From assembly GCF_004354015.1 (NCBI RefSeq), contig NZ_SMRU01000008.1, positions 115,803 through 179,802 on the forward strand: 64,000 nucleotides of DNA, given 5' to 3'. This document shows positions 26,836 to 37,200 of this stretch, piece by piece. A program made the position numbers and the translations under genes. This DNA is from Arthrobacter terricola (GTDB lineage: Bacteria; Actinomycetota; Actinomycetes; Actinomycetales; Micrococcaceae). The stretch's first letter is position 1; each line of letters starts with the position of its first letter. The notes under the pieces were generated by a model that saw nothing but the letters and a program-made list of their open reading frames with translations, did not search any database and was not told where the DNA came from.

Positions 26836-27978
26836 ATGCGCATCCTGATCGCCCCGGACAAGTTCAAAGGTTCACTTACGGCAGCCGAAGCGGCGTCGGC
26901 CATCGCGGAAGGGGCACTGCGGGTGTATCCCGATGCCGTGGTCACCCAGTTCCCCATCGCCGACGGTGGCGAAGGAACCCTGGAAGCCGCGGTGGCCGCG
27001 GGCTATGAAGAGCGGATCAATGCGGTTGTCGGGCCGATCCTGAAGCCCGTCGGGGCGGCGTGGGCGTTCCGCAAGGATGCTTCCGGCGGCGGCACTGCGG
27101 TCATCGAGACCGCGCAGGCCTCCGGACTGGCCCACATGGAACCGACCCCGGAGAACTCTTTGCGCGCCCACAGCTACGGTTGCGGCCAGCTCATCGTCGC
27201 GGCCCTCGACGCCGGCGCCACGGAGATCGTGCTCGGTGTCGGTGGTTCGGCCATGTCCGACGGCGGCAGCGGCGCCTTGCGTGCCCTCGGACTCAAGCCC
27301 CTCGACGCCGCAGGCAACGTGGTTCCGCTCGGCGGCGGCTCGCTCGCCGACGTCGTTTCGCTCGACGTGACGGAGCTGGATCCGCGACTGTCGGCAGTGC
27401 GGTTCCGGATCGCCGTCGACGTCCGTAATCCGCTCTTCGGAAGCAACGGCGCGGCGCATGTTTTCGGCCCGCAGAAGGGGGCGGACGGGGACGCGGTGGA
27501 ACTGCTCGACGCCGGGCTCCGCAACTGGGCGTCCCTCTTGCGGGAAGTGTCCGGCGAGGACGTGAACGTTCCGGGAGCCGGAGCGGCGGGTGGGTTCCCG
27601 GCGTCGTTCCTCGCGTTCGCGCAGGCGTCGCTGGAAGGCGGATTCGCGCTCGTCGCCGGATTGACGGGGTTGCCCGGGCAACTTGACGGAACGGACCTCG
27701 TGATCACGGGTGAAGGGTCCATGGATTCGCAGTCGCTGACCGGGAAGGCGCCGATTGGCCTCGCCGATTTGGCCCGTGGGCGCGGCATCCCGGTGATTGT
27801 GGTGGCTGGCAGGATCCTGGTGACCCCCGAAGAGCTCGCGGAGCACGGAGTGGTGGCCGCGGCGCAGTTGTTGGACGTCGCACAGCGCCGCGATGGCGTG
27901 CCCGACGCCGCCGACGCCGTGGCGAATGCCGCCAAATACCTCGCGTGGGCTACGAGCCAAGTCCTGGAAGGCGCCTAA
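26836..27978 (+). CDS. Glycerate kinase
   Basis: Phosphorylates glycerate in the glyoxylate/serine-type salvage route (GlxK/GarK family, which mostly makes 2-phosphoglycerate). The 380-aa sequence starts with the family signature APDKFKGSLTAAEAA. PIADGGEGTLEA, GVGGSAMSDGGSGAL and TGEGSMDSQSLTGKAP are all present. It is not next to glyoxylate genes, so the carbon source served is unclear. The first copy of the 80-bp repeat begins 6 bp after its stop. Confidence 0.94.
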   Translation: MRILIAPDKFKGSLTAAEAASAIAEGALRVYPDAVVTQFPIADGGEGTLEAAVAAGYEERINAVVGPILKPVGAAWAFRKDASGGGTAVIETAQASGLAHMEPTPENSLRAHSYGCGQLIVAALDAGATEIVLGVGGSAMSDGGSGALRALGLKPLDAAGNVVPLGGGSLADVVSLDVTELDPRLSAVRFRIAVDVRNPLFGSNGAAHVFGPQKGADGDAVELLDAGLRNWASLLREVSGEDVNVPGAGAAGGFPASFLAFAQASLEGGFALVAGLTGLPGQLDGTDLVITGEGSMDSQSLTGKAPIGLADLARGRGIPVIVVAGRILVTPEELAEHGVVAAAQLLDVAQRRDGVPDAADAVANAAKYLAWATSQVLEGA

Positions 27979-27983
27979 CCCCC

Positions 27984-28063
27984 GGAGCATGCTCCTCCTT
28001 CGCCTCGAGGGACGGACATAATCCGGATATGTCCATCGCTTAACGTCAACAGGGAGCATGCTC
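27984..28063. repeat. 80-bp palindrome-rich intergenic repeat, copy 1
   Basis: Left end GGAGCATGCTCC (27984-27995) is a perfect 12-bp palindrome. The core arms GGACATA (28014-28020) and TATGTCC (28028-28034) flank a 7-nt spacer. The right end carries GAGCATGCTC (28054-28063). The same three parts recur at identical spacing at 28737-28816. The ends can pair with each other or with themselves, so a cruciform or stem-loop is likely. It resembles REP/BIME or MITE-like elements, but I cannot name it. Confidence 0.85.
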
Positions 28064-28230
28064 AGCGCTCGGGCAGGCACCGATTCCCGCCGCCGGGCAG
28101 ATAATGAATGTACAAGTATGGCTCTGACTTCTGCCATGCACCTACGATGCGACGACCCCCTAGGGACGCCGTCACCGCCTGCCGGGCTGGCAGCCGGCCA
28201 GCACGGCATCATCGAATCGAGGAGCACACC

Positions 28231-28695
28231 ATGTCCACCTTGAAAGAGCGGCTGCACGCAGACGTCGTGAGCCACATGAAGGATGGCAACCGCATCGCAT
28301 TGAATGCCACTCGCAACGTCCTTAGCGAGATTGACACTCGTGAGAAAGCCGGCCGGGAGCCTATCCACCTTGACGACGTCGAGATCACGGCCATGCTGCA
28401 GAAGGAAGCCGCCCAGTATCACGAGGTCGCCCGCCTTTACGAGGAAGCGGGAGAGACCGAGCGCGCGGCGATGGAGATCGCGGATGCCGAGGCAATTGAA
28501 GCGTATCTGCCGGAACCGCTTACCCAGGAGGAAGTCGAGTCCATTGTTGACGAAGCCATCGCCTCGCTCAAGGCCGACGGCGTGGAGTTGAGCCTTTTCC
28601 ACATGGGCTACATCATGAAGCCGATCAGTGAACGTATCGCTGGCCGGTTCGACGGCAAGGCGGTCAGCGAGATCGTCCGCACGCGCCTTTCATAG
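28231..28695 (+). CDS. GatB/YqeY-domain protein
   Basis: Protein of 154 aa with the YqeY all-helical fold: an N-terminal LKERLHADVVSHMKDGN helix, DDVEITAMLQKEAAQYHE, and EAIEAYLPEPLTQEEVE. The domain is related to the tail of GatB, which binds tRNA, but this is a free-standing protein of unknown role, not an amidotransferase subunit. The ATG at 28231 has a GAGGAG site 6 nt upstream. It is bracketed by two directly repeated copies of the 80-bp element, about 750 bp apart. Confidence 0.9.
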   Translation: MSTLKERLHADVVSHMKDGNRIALNATRNVLSEIDTREKAGREPIHLDDVEITAMLQKEAAQYHEVARLYEEAGETERAAMEIADAEAIEAYLPEPLTQEEVESIVDEAIASLKADGVELSLFHMGYIMKPISERIAGRFDGKAVSEIVRTRLS

Positions 28696-28736
28696 CGAAC
28701 GAGCCGGCACGCCCGCTCGGCGCTCCCGGGCGCCTT

Positions 28737-28816
28737 GGAGCATGCTCCCCGTTGGCCACGAGGGACGGACATAATCCGAATATGTCCATCCTTCAGCGCC
28801 AAGAGGGAGCATGCTC
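28737..28816. repeat. 80-bp palindrome-rich intergenic repeat, copy 2
   Basis: Same plan as copy 1: GGAGCATGCTCC at 28737-28748, core arms GGACATA (28767-28773) and TATGTCC (28781-28787), and GAGCATGCTC at 28807-28816. The three conserved blocks match copy 1 except for one base in the core spacer (ATCCGAA against ATCCGGA); the 18-19-nt linkers between blocks are less well kept. It lies in direct orientation to copy 1 and ends 4 bp before the uracil permease stop. Confidence 0.85.
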
Positions 28817-28820
28817 AGCG

Positions 28821-30173
28821 TTACTTCCTCTTTCCGGCCCTCTTCGCCGCCGCATTCATTGCTGCCTTCGCCGCGGGAGGCAGCCCTGTTGTCTCGGTTT
28901 CAGGCTCCGCCACGGTCCCGCGCCACCGGGTGATCGCCTTCATTCCGTGATAGATCACCAAGGCCGCGGCCGAACCCAGGGCGATGCCCGTGAACTCAAG
29001 CTGGCCCACAGTCCATGTGTAGTCGGCAATGCCGATGATGAGCGACACAGCGGCGGTGGTCAGGTTGACCGGGTTGGCGAAATTGACCTTGTTCTGCACC
29101 CAGATCTTCACGCCGAGGACGCCGATCATGCCGTAGAGCATGGTTGCGGCACCGCCCAGGACGCCGGCAGGCACGGTCGCGATCAGTTCGCCGAACTTGG
29201 GGGAGAAGCTCAGCAGGATGGCAAAGATACCGGCAACCCAGTAGGCCGCCGTCGAATAGACCTTGGTGGCTGCCATGACGCCGATGTTCTCGGCATAGGT
29301 GGTAGTGCCGGAGCCGCCGCCGAGCCCTGCGAGTACGGTCGCGGCGCCGTCGGCCATCAGCGCGCGTCCGGAGACGCCGTCGAGGTTTTGGCCCGTCATC
29401 GCAGCCACGGATTTCACGTGCCCAACGTTTTCGGCCACTAGCACCAGGACCACCGGCACGAATAGGCCTATGACGCCCACGTGGAATTCCGGAGTCTGGA
29501 AATGTGGAAGCCCGATCCAGCCGGCCGCGTCAATCTTGGAGAAGTCCACCTCGCCGCGCATCATCGCCGTAAGGTAGCCGACCACCACGCCCACAAGGAT
29601 GCTCAGCCGGCCAAGTATTCCGCGGAAAAGGACGCTCACCAGGATGATCGACACCAGTGTCACGAGCGCGGTGACCGGGGCTTTGTCGAAGTTCGCCTTC
29701 GCAGCGGGCGCCAGGTTCAGCCCGATCAGCGCGACGATCGCACCAGTGACGATGGGCGGCATGAGCCTGTTGATCCATTCGGCGCCGAACTTCTGGACGA
29801 CGGCGCCGATGAGTGCCAGTACGACGCCGGCAAGCACCACTCCGCCGAGCGCACCTGGAATGCCGAACTGCTGCTTCGACGCGAGGATGGGTGCGATGAA
29901 GGCGAAGCTTGAGCCGAGGTAGCTGGGAACGCGGCCCTTGGTGATCACCAGGAAGAGCAGGGTTCCGATGCCCGAGAAGAACAGCGTGGTGGCGGGCGGC
30001 ATGCCCGTGAGGATGGGAACCAGGAACGTCGCGCCAAACATTGCGACGACGTGCTGCATTCCGACGCCGATGGTCAACGGCCACGCGAGCCGCTCATCGG
30101 GTGCCACGACATGCCCGGGACGGATCGTCTTGCCGTTTCCGTGCAGCTTCCATTTGGTTCCGAGCATGCTCAT
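28821..30173 (-). CDS. uraA: Uracil/xanthine permease (NCS2 family)
   Basis: Nucleobase-proton symporter of 450 aa with about 14 hydrophobic segments. Family motifs include MQHVVAMFGATFLVP, VAENVGHVKSV and GGSGTTTYAENIGVMAATKVYS, the last lining the substrate site. Uracil is the likely substrate because a RutE-like reductase for pyrimidine breakdown is divergent next door, but other NCS2 substrates are possible. The ATG at 30173 is used; an ATG two codons later is an alternative. The C-terminus is a basic Ala/Lys tail. Confidence 0.9.
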   Translation of the reverse strand: MSMLGTKWKLHGNGKTIRPGHVVAPDERLAWPLTIGVGMQHVVAMFGATFLVPILTGMPPATTLFFSGIGTLLFLVITKGRVPSYLGSSFAFIAPILASKQQFGIPGALGGVVLAGVVLALIGAVVQKFGAEWINRLMPPIVTGAIVALIGLNLAPAAKANFDKAPVTALVTLVSIILVSVLFRGILGRLSILVGVVVGYLTAMMRGEVDFSKIDAAGWIGLPHFQTPEFHVGVIGLFVPVVLVLVAENVGHVKSVAAMTGQNLDGVSGRALMADGAATVLAGLGGGSGTTTYAENIGVMAATKVYSTAAYWVAGIFAILLSFSPKFGELIATVPAGVLGGAATMLYGMIGVLGVKIWVQNKVNFANPVNLTTAAVSLIIGIADYTWTVGQLEFTGIALGSAAALVIYHGMKAITRWRGTVAEPETETTGLPPAAKAAMNAAAKRAGKRK

Positions 30174-30362
30174 CGACGGGAGCCTTCCCTGAAAGTTGTG
30201 ATTATTAGCCGGTGCAACCTTACCGCCCGAACGGTCTGTTGTTTCGGCTGTGTGGAACGTCACGCAGCTTCATGGGAAGAGGCGGAGCCAGGTTGAAGTT
30301 GCAACTATGGAATGCATAAGCGCCCGGCCTCTGACGGCTGCGGCACAGCGAAAGGTACGCGA

Positions 30363-30968
30363 ATGACAATCGCCCACGAAGAAGCAGTGATTGACGCCGC
30401 AGCAGTCGACGCCATCTTTGCCGAAGCCCGCACCGCCAACTCCTTTTCCGGCGAGGTCACTGAGGAACAGGCCCGCGCCATCTACGAACTGACCAAGTTC
30501 GGCCCCACCGCTTTCAACTCCCAGCCGCTGCGCGTCACCTACGTCCGCTCGGCAGAGGCCCGCGCCAAGCTGGTCGAATCCCTGTCCAGGGGCAACCAGG
30601 CCAAGACCGCCTCCGCACCGCTCGTCGCGATCCTTTCCTACGACGCCGCATGGCACGAGCAGTGGGACAAGTTCCTCCCTGCCTACGGCGCCCCGAAGGC
30701 CATGTACGACGCCGACCCCGCCTTTGCTGCCTCCACTGGCAACAACAATGCCCACCTGCAGGCCGGCTACTTCATCCTGGCTGTCCGTTCGCTCGGTTTC
30801 GCCGCCGGCCCGATGACCGGTGCGGACTTCGCCGCGATCGACGCCGAGTTCTTCCCGGCGGGCGACCAGAAGAGCTTCCTCGTGGTCAACATCGGCCAGC
30901 CGGGCCCGGACGCCTGGGGCGAAGCCAAGCCGAAGTTCGCCTACGAAGACGTCGTTCGCACGGTCTGA
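30363..30968 (+). CDS. Nitroreductase-family protein, RutE/malonic semialdehyde reductase type
   Basis: FMN-dependent nitroreductase-fold protein of 201 aa. It follows the RutE pattern: ARTANSF near the N-terminus, KFGPTAFNSQPLRV (FMN phosphate region), SRGNQAKTASAPLVAI, ALGFAAGPMTGAD, and FLVVNIGQ. In E. coli, RutE reduces malonic semialdehyde to 3-hydroxypropionate at the end of uracil breakdown. No other rut gene is in the window, so a detoxifying role is equally possible. The ATG at 30363 is used; divergent from the uracil permease. Confidence 0.85.
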   Translation: MTIAHEEAVIDAAAVDAIFAEARTANSFSGEVTEEQARAIYELTKFGPTAFNSQPLRVTYVRSAEARAKLVESLSRGNQAKTASAPLVAILSYDAAWHEQWDKFLPAYGAPKAMYDADPAFAASTGNNNAHLQAGYFILAVRSLGFAAGPMTGADFAAIDAEFFPAGDQKSFLVVNIGQPGPDAWGEAKPKFAYEDVVRTV

Positions 30969-30995
30969 CGCCCGCTCAGCCATAGCGCCTTTTCG

Positions 30996-31036
30996 ACGAT
31001 CGCCCGCTCACATCATGTGAGCGGGCGATCGTGTTT
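30996..31036. terminator. Hairpin terminator after the RutE-like gene
   Basis: An 18-bp perfect inverted repeat (30996-31013 with 31015-31032) starts 27 bp after the stop, with short T runs on both sides (GTGTTT downstream). It should act as a terminator on the plus strand. Confidence 0.75.
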
Positions 31037-31087
31037 AGGCCGGTATAGGTGATGGAGCGCCGGAAACGCGGGTGGGAAACTTTCCTT

Positions 31088-31579
31088 ATGCGGAACCTGA
31101 TCCTCGTGGTGTTCGTCGAAGCGGTGGCTGACGGACTCGTTTTCCCGCGCACGGATTGGCCTCTGCACATCACTCTGTTGAGGTTCGACGTCGAGCCCTC
31201 CAAAGACGGCGACGTCGCCGAGCGCCTTGGCGAGCTGGTCACGACGCCGGTGCGCGGCGCCTTGGGAACGCTGCTCACCATAGGGCCCGACGACGGATTC
31301 GGTCACCAAGGATCCATCCCGGTCAGCCTGGTCGAGCGCCATCCCATCCTGCAAGGACTGCACGAGGAATTGTTCGACGCCGTCGCGCAAGTGGGCGGGA
31401 AGGTGGCGACGCCGCACTACGTCCTGGACCACTACCGCCCGCACATATCGCACCATGACGGCAAGCGCCCCAAGCCGGGTGACGCCATCGTGCTCGACCA
31501 GATCGCCCTGGTGGACATGGCCCCCGGAGGCAACCACACGATCCGCCGGATCCTGAAGGTGTGGCGCACCGAAACCTAA
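31088..31579 (+). CDS. 2H phosphoesterase superfamily protein (2'-5' RNA ligase-like)
   Basis: Protein of 163 aa with the two spaced histidine motifs of the 2H fold: HITLLRF near residue 27 and HISHHDG near residue 119. Members hydrolyse or ligate 2'-5' RNA bonds or cyclic phosphodiesters. The exact activity is unknown, and overall similarity to characterised members looks low. The ATG at 31088 lacks a strong ribosome site, so the start is less certain. It converges on pgm with 12 bp between stops. Confidence 0.72.
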   Translation: MRNLILVVFVEAVADGLVFPRTDWPLHITLLRFDVEPSKDGDVAERLGELVTTPVRGALGTLLTIGPDDGFGHQGSIPVSLVERHPILQGLHEELFDAVAQVGGKVATPHYVLDHYRPHISHHDGKRPKPGDAIVLDQIALVDMAPGGNHTIRRILKVWRTET

Positions 31580-31591
31580 CTCGGGGGGAGG

Positions 31592-33247
31592 TTAGGAGAT
31601 CACGCCGTCCACGAGGGCCTTGGCTTCGTCCTGGACCTGCTTGAGGTGATCGGCACCCTTGAAGGACTCGGCGTAGATCTTGTACACGTCCTCGGTGCCG
31701 GACGGACGGGCGGCGAACCAGGCGTTCTCGGTGACCACCTTCAGGCCGCCAATCGACGCGCCGTTGCCGGGGGCTTCGGTCAGTTTGGCCGTGATTTCCT
31801 CGCCAGCCAGCGTGGTTGCTGAAACGTCCGACGACGAGAGCTTGCCGAGCGCTGCCTTCTGCTCACGCGTCGCGGCGGCGTCGATCCGGGCGTAAACGGG
31901 CGAGCCGAACTGGTCCGTGAGGCCCTTGTAAAGCTGCGACGGCGACTTGCCCGTGACGGCCGTGATTTCAGAGGCGAGGAGGGCGAGCAGGATGCCGTCC
32001 TTGTCGGTGGTCCAGACGCTTCCGTCCTTCTTGTTGAACGAAGCACCGGCGGACTCTTCACCGCCGAACGCGCCTTCGCCGGAGAGCAGGCCGGGCACGA
32101 ACCACTTGAAGCCGACAGGAACCTCTACGAGTTTGCGGCCCAAGCCGGCAGCCACGCGGTCGATGATCGAGGAAGACACGAGGGTCTTTCCCACCACAGA
32201 CGCGGGATTCCATCCGCTGCGGTTGCGGTACAGATAGTCGATGGCGACGGCGAGGTAGTGGTTCGGGTTCATCAGCCCGCCATCCGGGGTGACGATGCCG
32301 TGGCGGTCTGCGTCGGCGTCGTTTCCCGTGGCGACGTCGAAAGAACCCGAGGCGCTGTCAGACATCCGCTTGATGAGCGAGGCCATGGCCGACGGCGAGG
32401 AGCAGTCCATGCGGATCTTCTCGTCCCAGTCGAGCGTCATGAACGCCCACTGCGGGTCAACGGTGGGGTTGACCACGGTGAGGTCCAGCTGGTGGCGTTC
32501 GCCGATCTCGCCCCAGTAGTCGACGGAAGCGCCGCCCATGGGGTCGGCTCCGATGCGCACACCCGCGGCGCGGATCGCGTCGAGGTCGAGGACGGCCGGG
32601 AGGTCGTCCACATAGCTGCTCAGGAAGTCGAACTTCCCCGTGGATTCGGCCTTGAGGGCGTCGTTGAGGGGGATTCGCTTGACTCCACGCAGCCCGTTTT
32701 CGAGCAATTCGTTGGCGCGGTTGGCGATCCATCCCGTGGCATCCGTGTCAGCCGGGCCACCGTGCGGAGGGTTGTACTTGAATCCACCGTCGGCTGGCGG
32801 GTTATGGCTCGGGGTGACCACGATGCCGTCTGCCTGGGGCTGCCCCGGCATCACTTGGCTGTTGTACTTGAGGATCGCGTGGCTCAGGGCCGGCGTGGGC
32901 GTGTAACCGTGCCGTGCATCGATGAGCACGTTGACGCCGTTCGCCGCGAGGACTTCCAAAGCCGAGTTCTGGGCGGGTTCGCTCAGGCCATGCGTGTCCT
33001 TCGCAAGGAACAACGGGCCGGTGATGCCCTGGCCCGCGCGGTATTCCACGATCGCCTGGGTGATGGCGAGGATGTGTCCCTCGTTGAAGGATGCTTTGAG
33101 GCTCGAGCCCCGGTGCCCGGAGGTTCCGAATGCCACGCGCTGCGCGGGATCGCTGAGATCCGGCGTTACGTCGTAGTACGCGTCAAGGAGCGCGGTGATG
33201 TCTACAAGGTCCTGGGGAAGGGCAACTGTGCCCGCACGGCTAGCCAT
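31592..33247 (-). CDS. pgm: Phosphoglucomutase (alpha-D-glucose phosphate-specific)
   Basis: Interconverts glucose 1-phosphate and glucose 6-phosphate. The 551-aa sequence has the active-site phosphoserine in TPSHNPP (Ser147), the metal loop [10 protein letters not shown], the sugar-binding GGEESAG and the phosphate-binding ARPSGTED near the C-terminus. The FGTSGHRG segment is at 40-47. It is a single gene with its own start, ATG at 33247. Confidence 0.96.
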   Translation of the reverse strand: MASRAGTVALPQDLVDITALLDAYYDVTPDLSDPAQRVAFGTSGHRGSSLKASFNEGHILAITQAIVEYRAGQGITGPLFLAKDTHGLSEPAQNSALEVLAANGVNVLIDARHGYTPTPALSHAILKYNSQVMPGQPQADGIVVTPSHNPPADGGFKYNPPHGGPADTDATGWIANRANELLENGLRGVKRIPLNDALKAESTGKFDFLSSYVDDLPAVLDLDAIRAAGVRIGADPMGGASVDYWGEIGERHQLDLTVVNPTVDPQWAFMTLDWDEKIRMDCSSPSAMASLIKRMSDSASGSFDVATGNDADADRHGIVTPDGGLMNPNHYLAVAIDYLYRNRSGWNPASVVGKTLVSSSIIDRVAAGLGRKLVEVPVGFKWFVPGLLSGEGAFGGEESAGASFNKKDGSVWTTDKDGILLALLASEITAVTGKSPSQLYKGLTDQFGSPVYARIDAAATREQKAALGKLSSSDVSATTLAGEEITAKLTEAPGNGASIGGLKVVTENAWFAARPSGTEDVYKIYAESFKGADHLKQVQDEAKALVDGVIS

Positions 33248-33454
33248 TGACCCAGCATGCCAGACGGTCCGCCGAGCTTGAAGAGAAATGCGGGTTTTGC
33301 GACGCCTGTGACATCGTATTTCCGCGATCCCCGCAAAGATTCACTACGCGTTTACCGGAGTGCGGCACGACGTTGGCGCACTGCGATTCCGCGCGCTTAT
33401 GCGCTTGGTCGCCCGGCGGTAGGCTGGGCAGAAAGACTCGCAAGGGGGAAATCC

Positions 33455-34144
33455 ATGACAGACCAGCCAGCCAAACCCGAGAACGCACCTGACGGTGACG
33501 AAACATCCGGCACCGAAACCCACGCCGCCGAAGCATCCGCCGCGGCAACCCACGGTGACGAGGCGCCCAAAGGCTACGAACCGCCGTCGTACGTTCCGCC
33601 AGCCCCGCAATCGGGCGACAACCCATACGGCAGCCGGCCATTCGCCGCTCCGTCCGAGCACGGCTCCTACGGCCAGTCGGAACAGTACGGCCAGCAGGCA
33701 CCGTACGGCCAGCAGGATCAGTACAGCCAGCCGCAGGCGCCCTACGCGCAGCAGCCGGGGGGACCGGGCCCGTATAGCCAGCCGTCCAATCCATACGGCC
33801 AGCCCGCTTCGCCGTACGCCCAACCGTCGCAAGGACAGTACGGCCAGCCGGCTAGCCCCTATGGCCAGCCCGCGTACTACGGCATGCCCGTGGAGCCGAA
33901 GGGCTTGAGCATTGCGAGCATGTGCTGCGGCATCGCCGTCTTTGTGGGCCTCGGTTTCTTTGTCCTCCCGCAGATCGCGGCCGTGATCCTGGGCCATATG
34001 GGCCTCAAGAAGGAACCGGCAGGCAAGGGCATGGCTATTGCGGGCCTGGTGATGGGGTACTTGGGGATCGCCGGAGCGGTGCTCTTTTGGGTGTTCATCG
34101 CGATTTTCGCGGCCAGCGCCTCGCGCTATAACTACAACTACTAG
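33455..34144 (+). CDS. DUF4190 membrane protein with Tyr-Gly-Gln-rich N-terminal region
   Basis: Protein of 229 aa. The first 150 residues are disordered, acidic at first, then a run of YGQ, YAQ and YSQ repeats with Pro. A two-helix DUF4190 domain follows (about 152-225: GLSIASMCCGI, then KGMAIAGLVMGYLG), with a short Tyr/Asn-rich end. Function is unknown; proteins of this type often lie at the cell pole or division site, but nothing here proves it. The ATG at 33455 has an AAGGGGGA site 5 nt upstream. A hairpin terminator follows. Confidence 0.85.
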   Translation: MTDQPAKPENAPDGDETSGTETHAAEASAAATHGDEAPKGYEPPSYVPPAPQSGDNPYGSRPFAAPSEHGSYGQSEQYGQQAPYGQQDQYSQPQAPYAQQPGGPGPYSQPSNPYGQPASPYAQPSQGQYGQPASPYGQPAYYGMPVEPKGLSIASMCCGIAVFVGLGFFVLPQIAAVILGHMGLKKEPAGKGMAIAGLVMGYLGIAGAVLFWVFIAIFAASASRYNYNY

Positions 34145-34148
34145 CGAT

Positions 34149-34207
34149 AACGACGCCGGCCGACGCGTCGGGCGGGACTCCCACCCGACGCGCCGGCCGC
34201 CGTCGTT
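34149..34207. terminator. Long imperfect hairpin, bidirectional terminator
   Basis: About 24-29 bases on each side pair with a few mismatches around GGACTCC, between the convergent DUF4190 gene and the peptide-transporter gene. Arms begin AACGACG and end CGTCGTT. Confidence 0.75.
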
Positions 34208-34222
34208 CGCTGTAGGGCCGCC

Positions 34223-35692
<1,470 letters not shown>

Positions 35693-35778
35693 TCACACCA
35701 TGTTCGCATTGTGGACGCGTATTGTCATATTTCCGAATGTCTGGAGCAACTATCGAAGGGGGTGAGTCGCAGTATTTT

Positions 35779-37200
35779 TTAGGCTCCGAGTTGCCCTGCG
35801 AGCTGCAGCAGCGAGAGTTCGCTGCCGGGTTTTCCAATGAGCTGGACCCCCATCGGAAGGCCTTCGCCGGGTGCCGGCCCGGTCCAATGCACGGGGACGG
35901 TCACCGCCGGGAGCCCGCATACGTTCACCATGGACGACCACGGCGCGAACTCGCACTGTTTTCTGTAGTCGTCGTCGGCGTCGCCCGGCCAGTCCGGTGA
36001 CGGCCATTCCTCGCCGCCCGAAGCTGTCCCCGTGAACCAGCCCACGGGACGCGGAGCCTGCGCCAGCGACGGCGTCAGGATGAGGTCCCACTGCGCATAC
36101 TGGGCCGCAGTGTCGTGGGCGAAGCGGCGCAGGAATGCCAAGGCCTCATTGACCTTCGAGGCGCTTCGCTGTTGCGCCCTGCGGCGGAACGTCCGCGTCA
36201 GCGGTGTCAGCAGGGCTTCACGCAGCGGGAGGATACGCGCGTTTCCGACGCCGGCGGTCCAGGCAGTGGTGAAAGCGTCCGGATAACGGTTGTCGTAGCG
36301 GATGTCTGCCTCGAACACGGAATGGCCTGCGGCCGTCAGCAGTTGGATGCCCGTGGCGAGGGCGTCCAACGCATCCTGGTCCACCGTGAAAGGGAATGTT
36401 GTGTCCCAGGGACTGTCCAGGCTGACGCCGATGCGCAAGCCCGCAGGTGCTTCACCAACTGATGCCAGGTAGCCGCGTTCCGGTGCGAGCTCTTGCGGCA
36501 CCAAGGCGTCCATCATGAGCGCGGCATCCGCGGCGGACCGTGCCAAGGGCCCGGCGACAACCAAGCGGGCGGCGTCACCCGTACTCTCACCGGAAGGCAC
36601 CAGTCCGCGTCCCGGTTTCAGGCCCACCAGCCCACATGCCGCAGCGGGAATACGAATGGAACCGCCGCCGTCGGTCCCTGGCGCGAAAGGAACCAGTCCG
36701 GCGGCGACCGCGGCAGCGCTCCCGCCCGACGAACCGCCTGAGCTCCGGCTCAAAGCGTGCGGATTGCGCGACGGCGGTGCGACGCGGTTTTCGCTGTACG
36801 CCGTCAGCCCGAACTCCGGAACCTGGGTCTTCCCGAGCGATATGGCTCCAACGCCTTTGAGCGCTGCCGCGAGGGCGCCGTCTTCTGGAGCCGGCCTGCG
36901 GTCCAGCGCCGCGCTCCCGTGTGTGGTCACCACGCCGGCGACGTCGGTGAGGTCCTTGAACGCCAGCGGCATTCCGTGGAGAAGCGGAAGGTTGTCTCGT
37001 TTGGGCTGTGCGTAGGCGGCGTCGGCCAAACGGGCGTCATTCATGGCCTGCTCCGCCGTCACGGTGACGAACGCCCCGAGGGAGCGGTTTCGCTGCTCTA
37101 TCCTCGCCAGGAAGTGCTCCGTAACCTCTTCGGCGGACGCGTGGCCTCCGGCGAGGACTTGGCGCAACTCGGTGGCGCCAAGTTCGTGGATTTCAGCCAA
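35779..37200 (-). CDS. Amidase-signature family amidase
   Basis: Amidase of 473 aa with the full Ser-cisSer-Lys set: Lys82 in PLAFKD, Ser157 in SRSSGGSSGGSAAA and Ser181 in GTDGGGSIRIPA. It hydrolyses a carboxamide of unknown type. A role as GatA is unlikely because no gatB or gatC is nearby. The TTG at 37200 is the start, overlapping the end of the peptidase gene by 8 bp, so the two are coupled. Confidence 0.9.
   Translation of the reverse strand: MAEIHELGATELRQVLAGGHASAEEVTEHFLARIEQRNRSLGAFVTVTAEQAMNDARLADAAYAQPKRDNLPLLHGMPLAFKDLTDVAGVVTTHGSAALDRRPAPEDGALAAALKGVGAISLGKTQVPEFGLTAYSENRVAPPSRNPHALSRSSGGSSGGSAAAVAAGLVPFAPGTDGGGSIRIPAAACGLVGLKPGRGLVPSGESTGDAARLVVAGPLARSAADAALMMDALVPQELAPERGYLASVGEAPAGLRIGVSLDSPWDTTFPFTVDQDALDALATGIQLLTAAGHSVFEADIRYDNRYPDAFTTAWTAGVGNARILPLREALLTPLTRTFRRRAQQRSASKVNEALAFLRRFAHDTAAQYAQWDLILTPSLAQAPRPVGWFTGTASGGEEWPSPDWPGDADDDYRKQCEFAPWSSMVNVCGLPAVTVPVHWTGPAPGEGLPMGVQLIGKPGSELSLLQLAGQLGA

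Noticed and set aside
26872..28602. Minus-strand open frame opposite glycerate kinase and yqeY
   Set aside because: It crosses an intergenic repeat and two recognised genes; composition fits a shadow frame.
30162..30171. A third GAGCATGCTC palindrome
   Set aside because: It is part of the uracil permease start codons (ATG AGC ATG CTC) and lacks the core inverted repeat and partner palindrome, so it is not a third repeat copy.
33660..33890. Tandem TACGGCCAG-type repeats resembling a repeat array
   Set aside because: They are codons for Tyr-Gly-Gln/Pro repeats inside the DUF4190 gene, with irregular spacing; not a CRISPR array.
35779..37200. Amidase as GatA and the yqeY gene as GatB
   Set aside because: YqeY at 28.2 kb is a free-standing short domain and no gatC is present, so a tRNA amidotransferase set is not supported.
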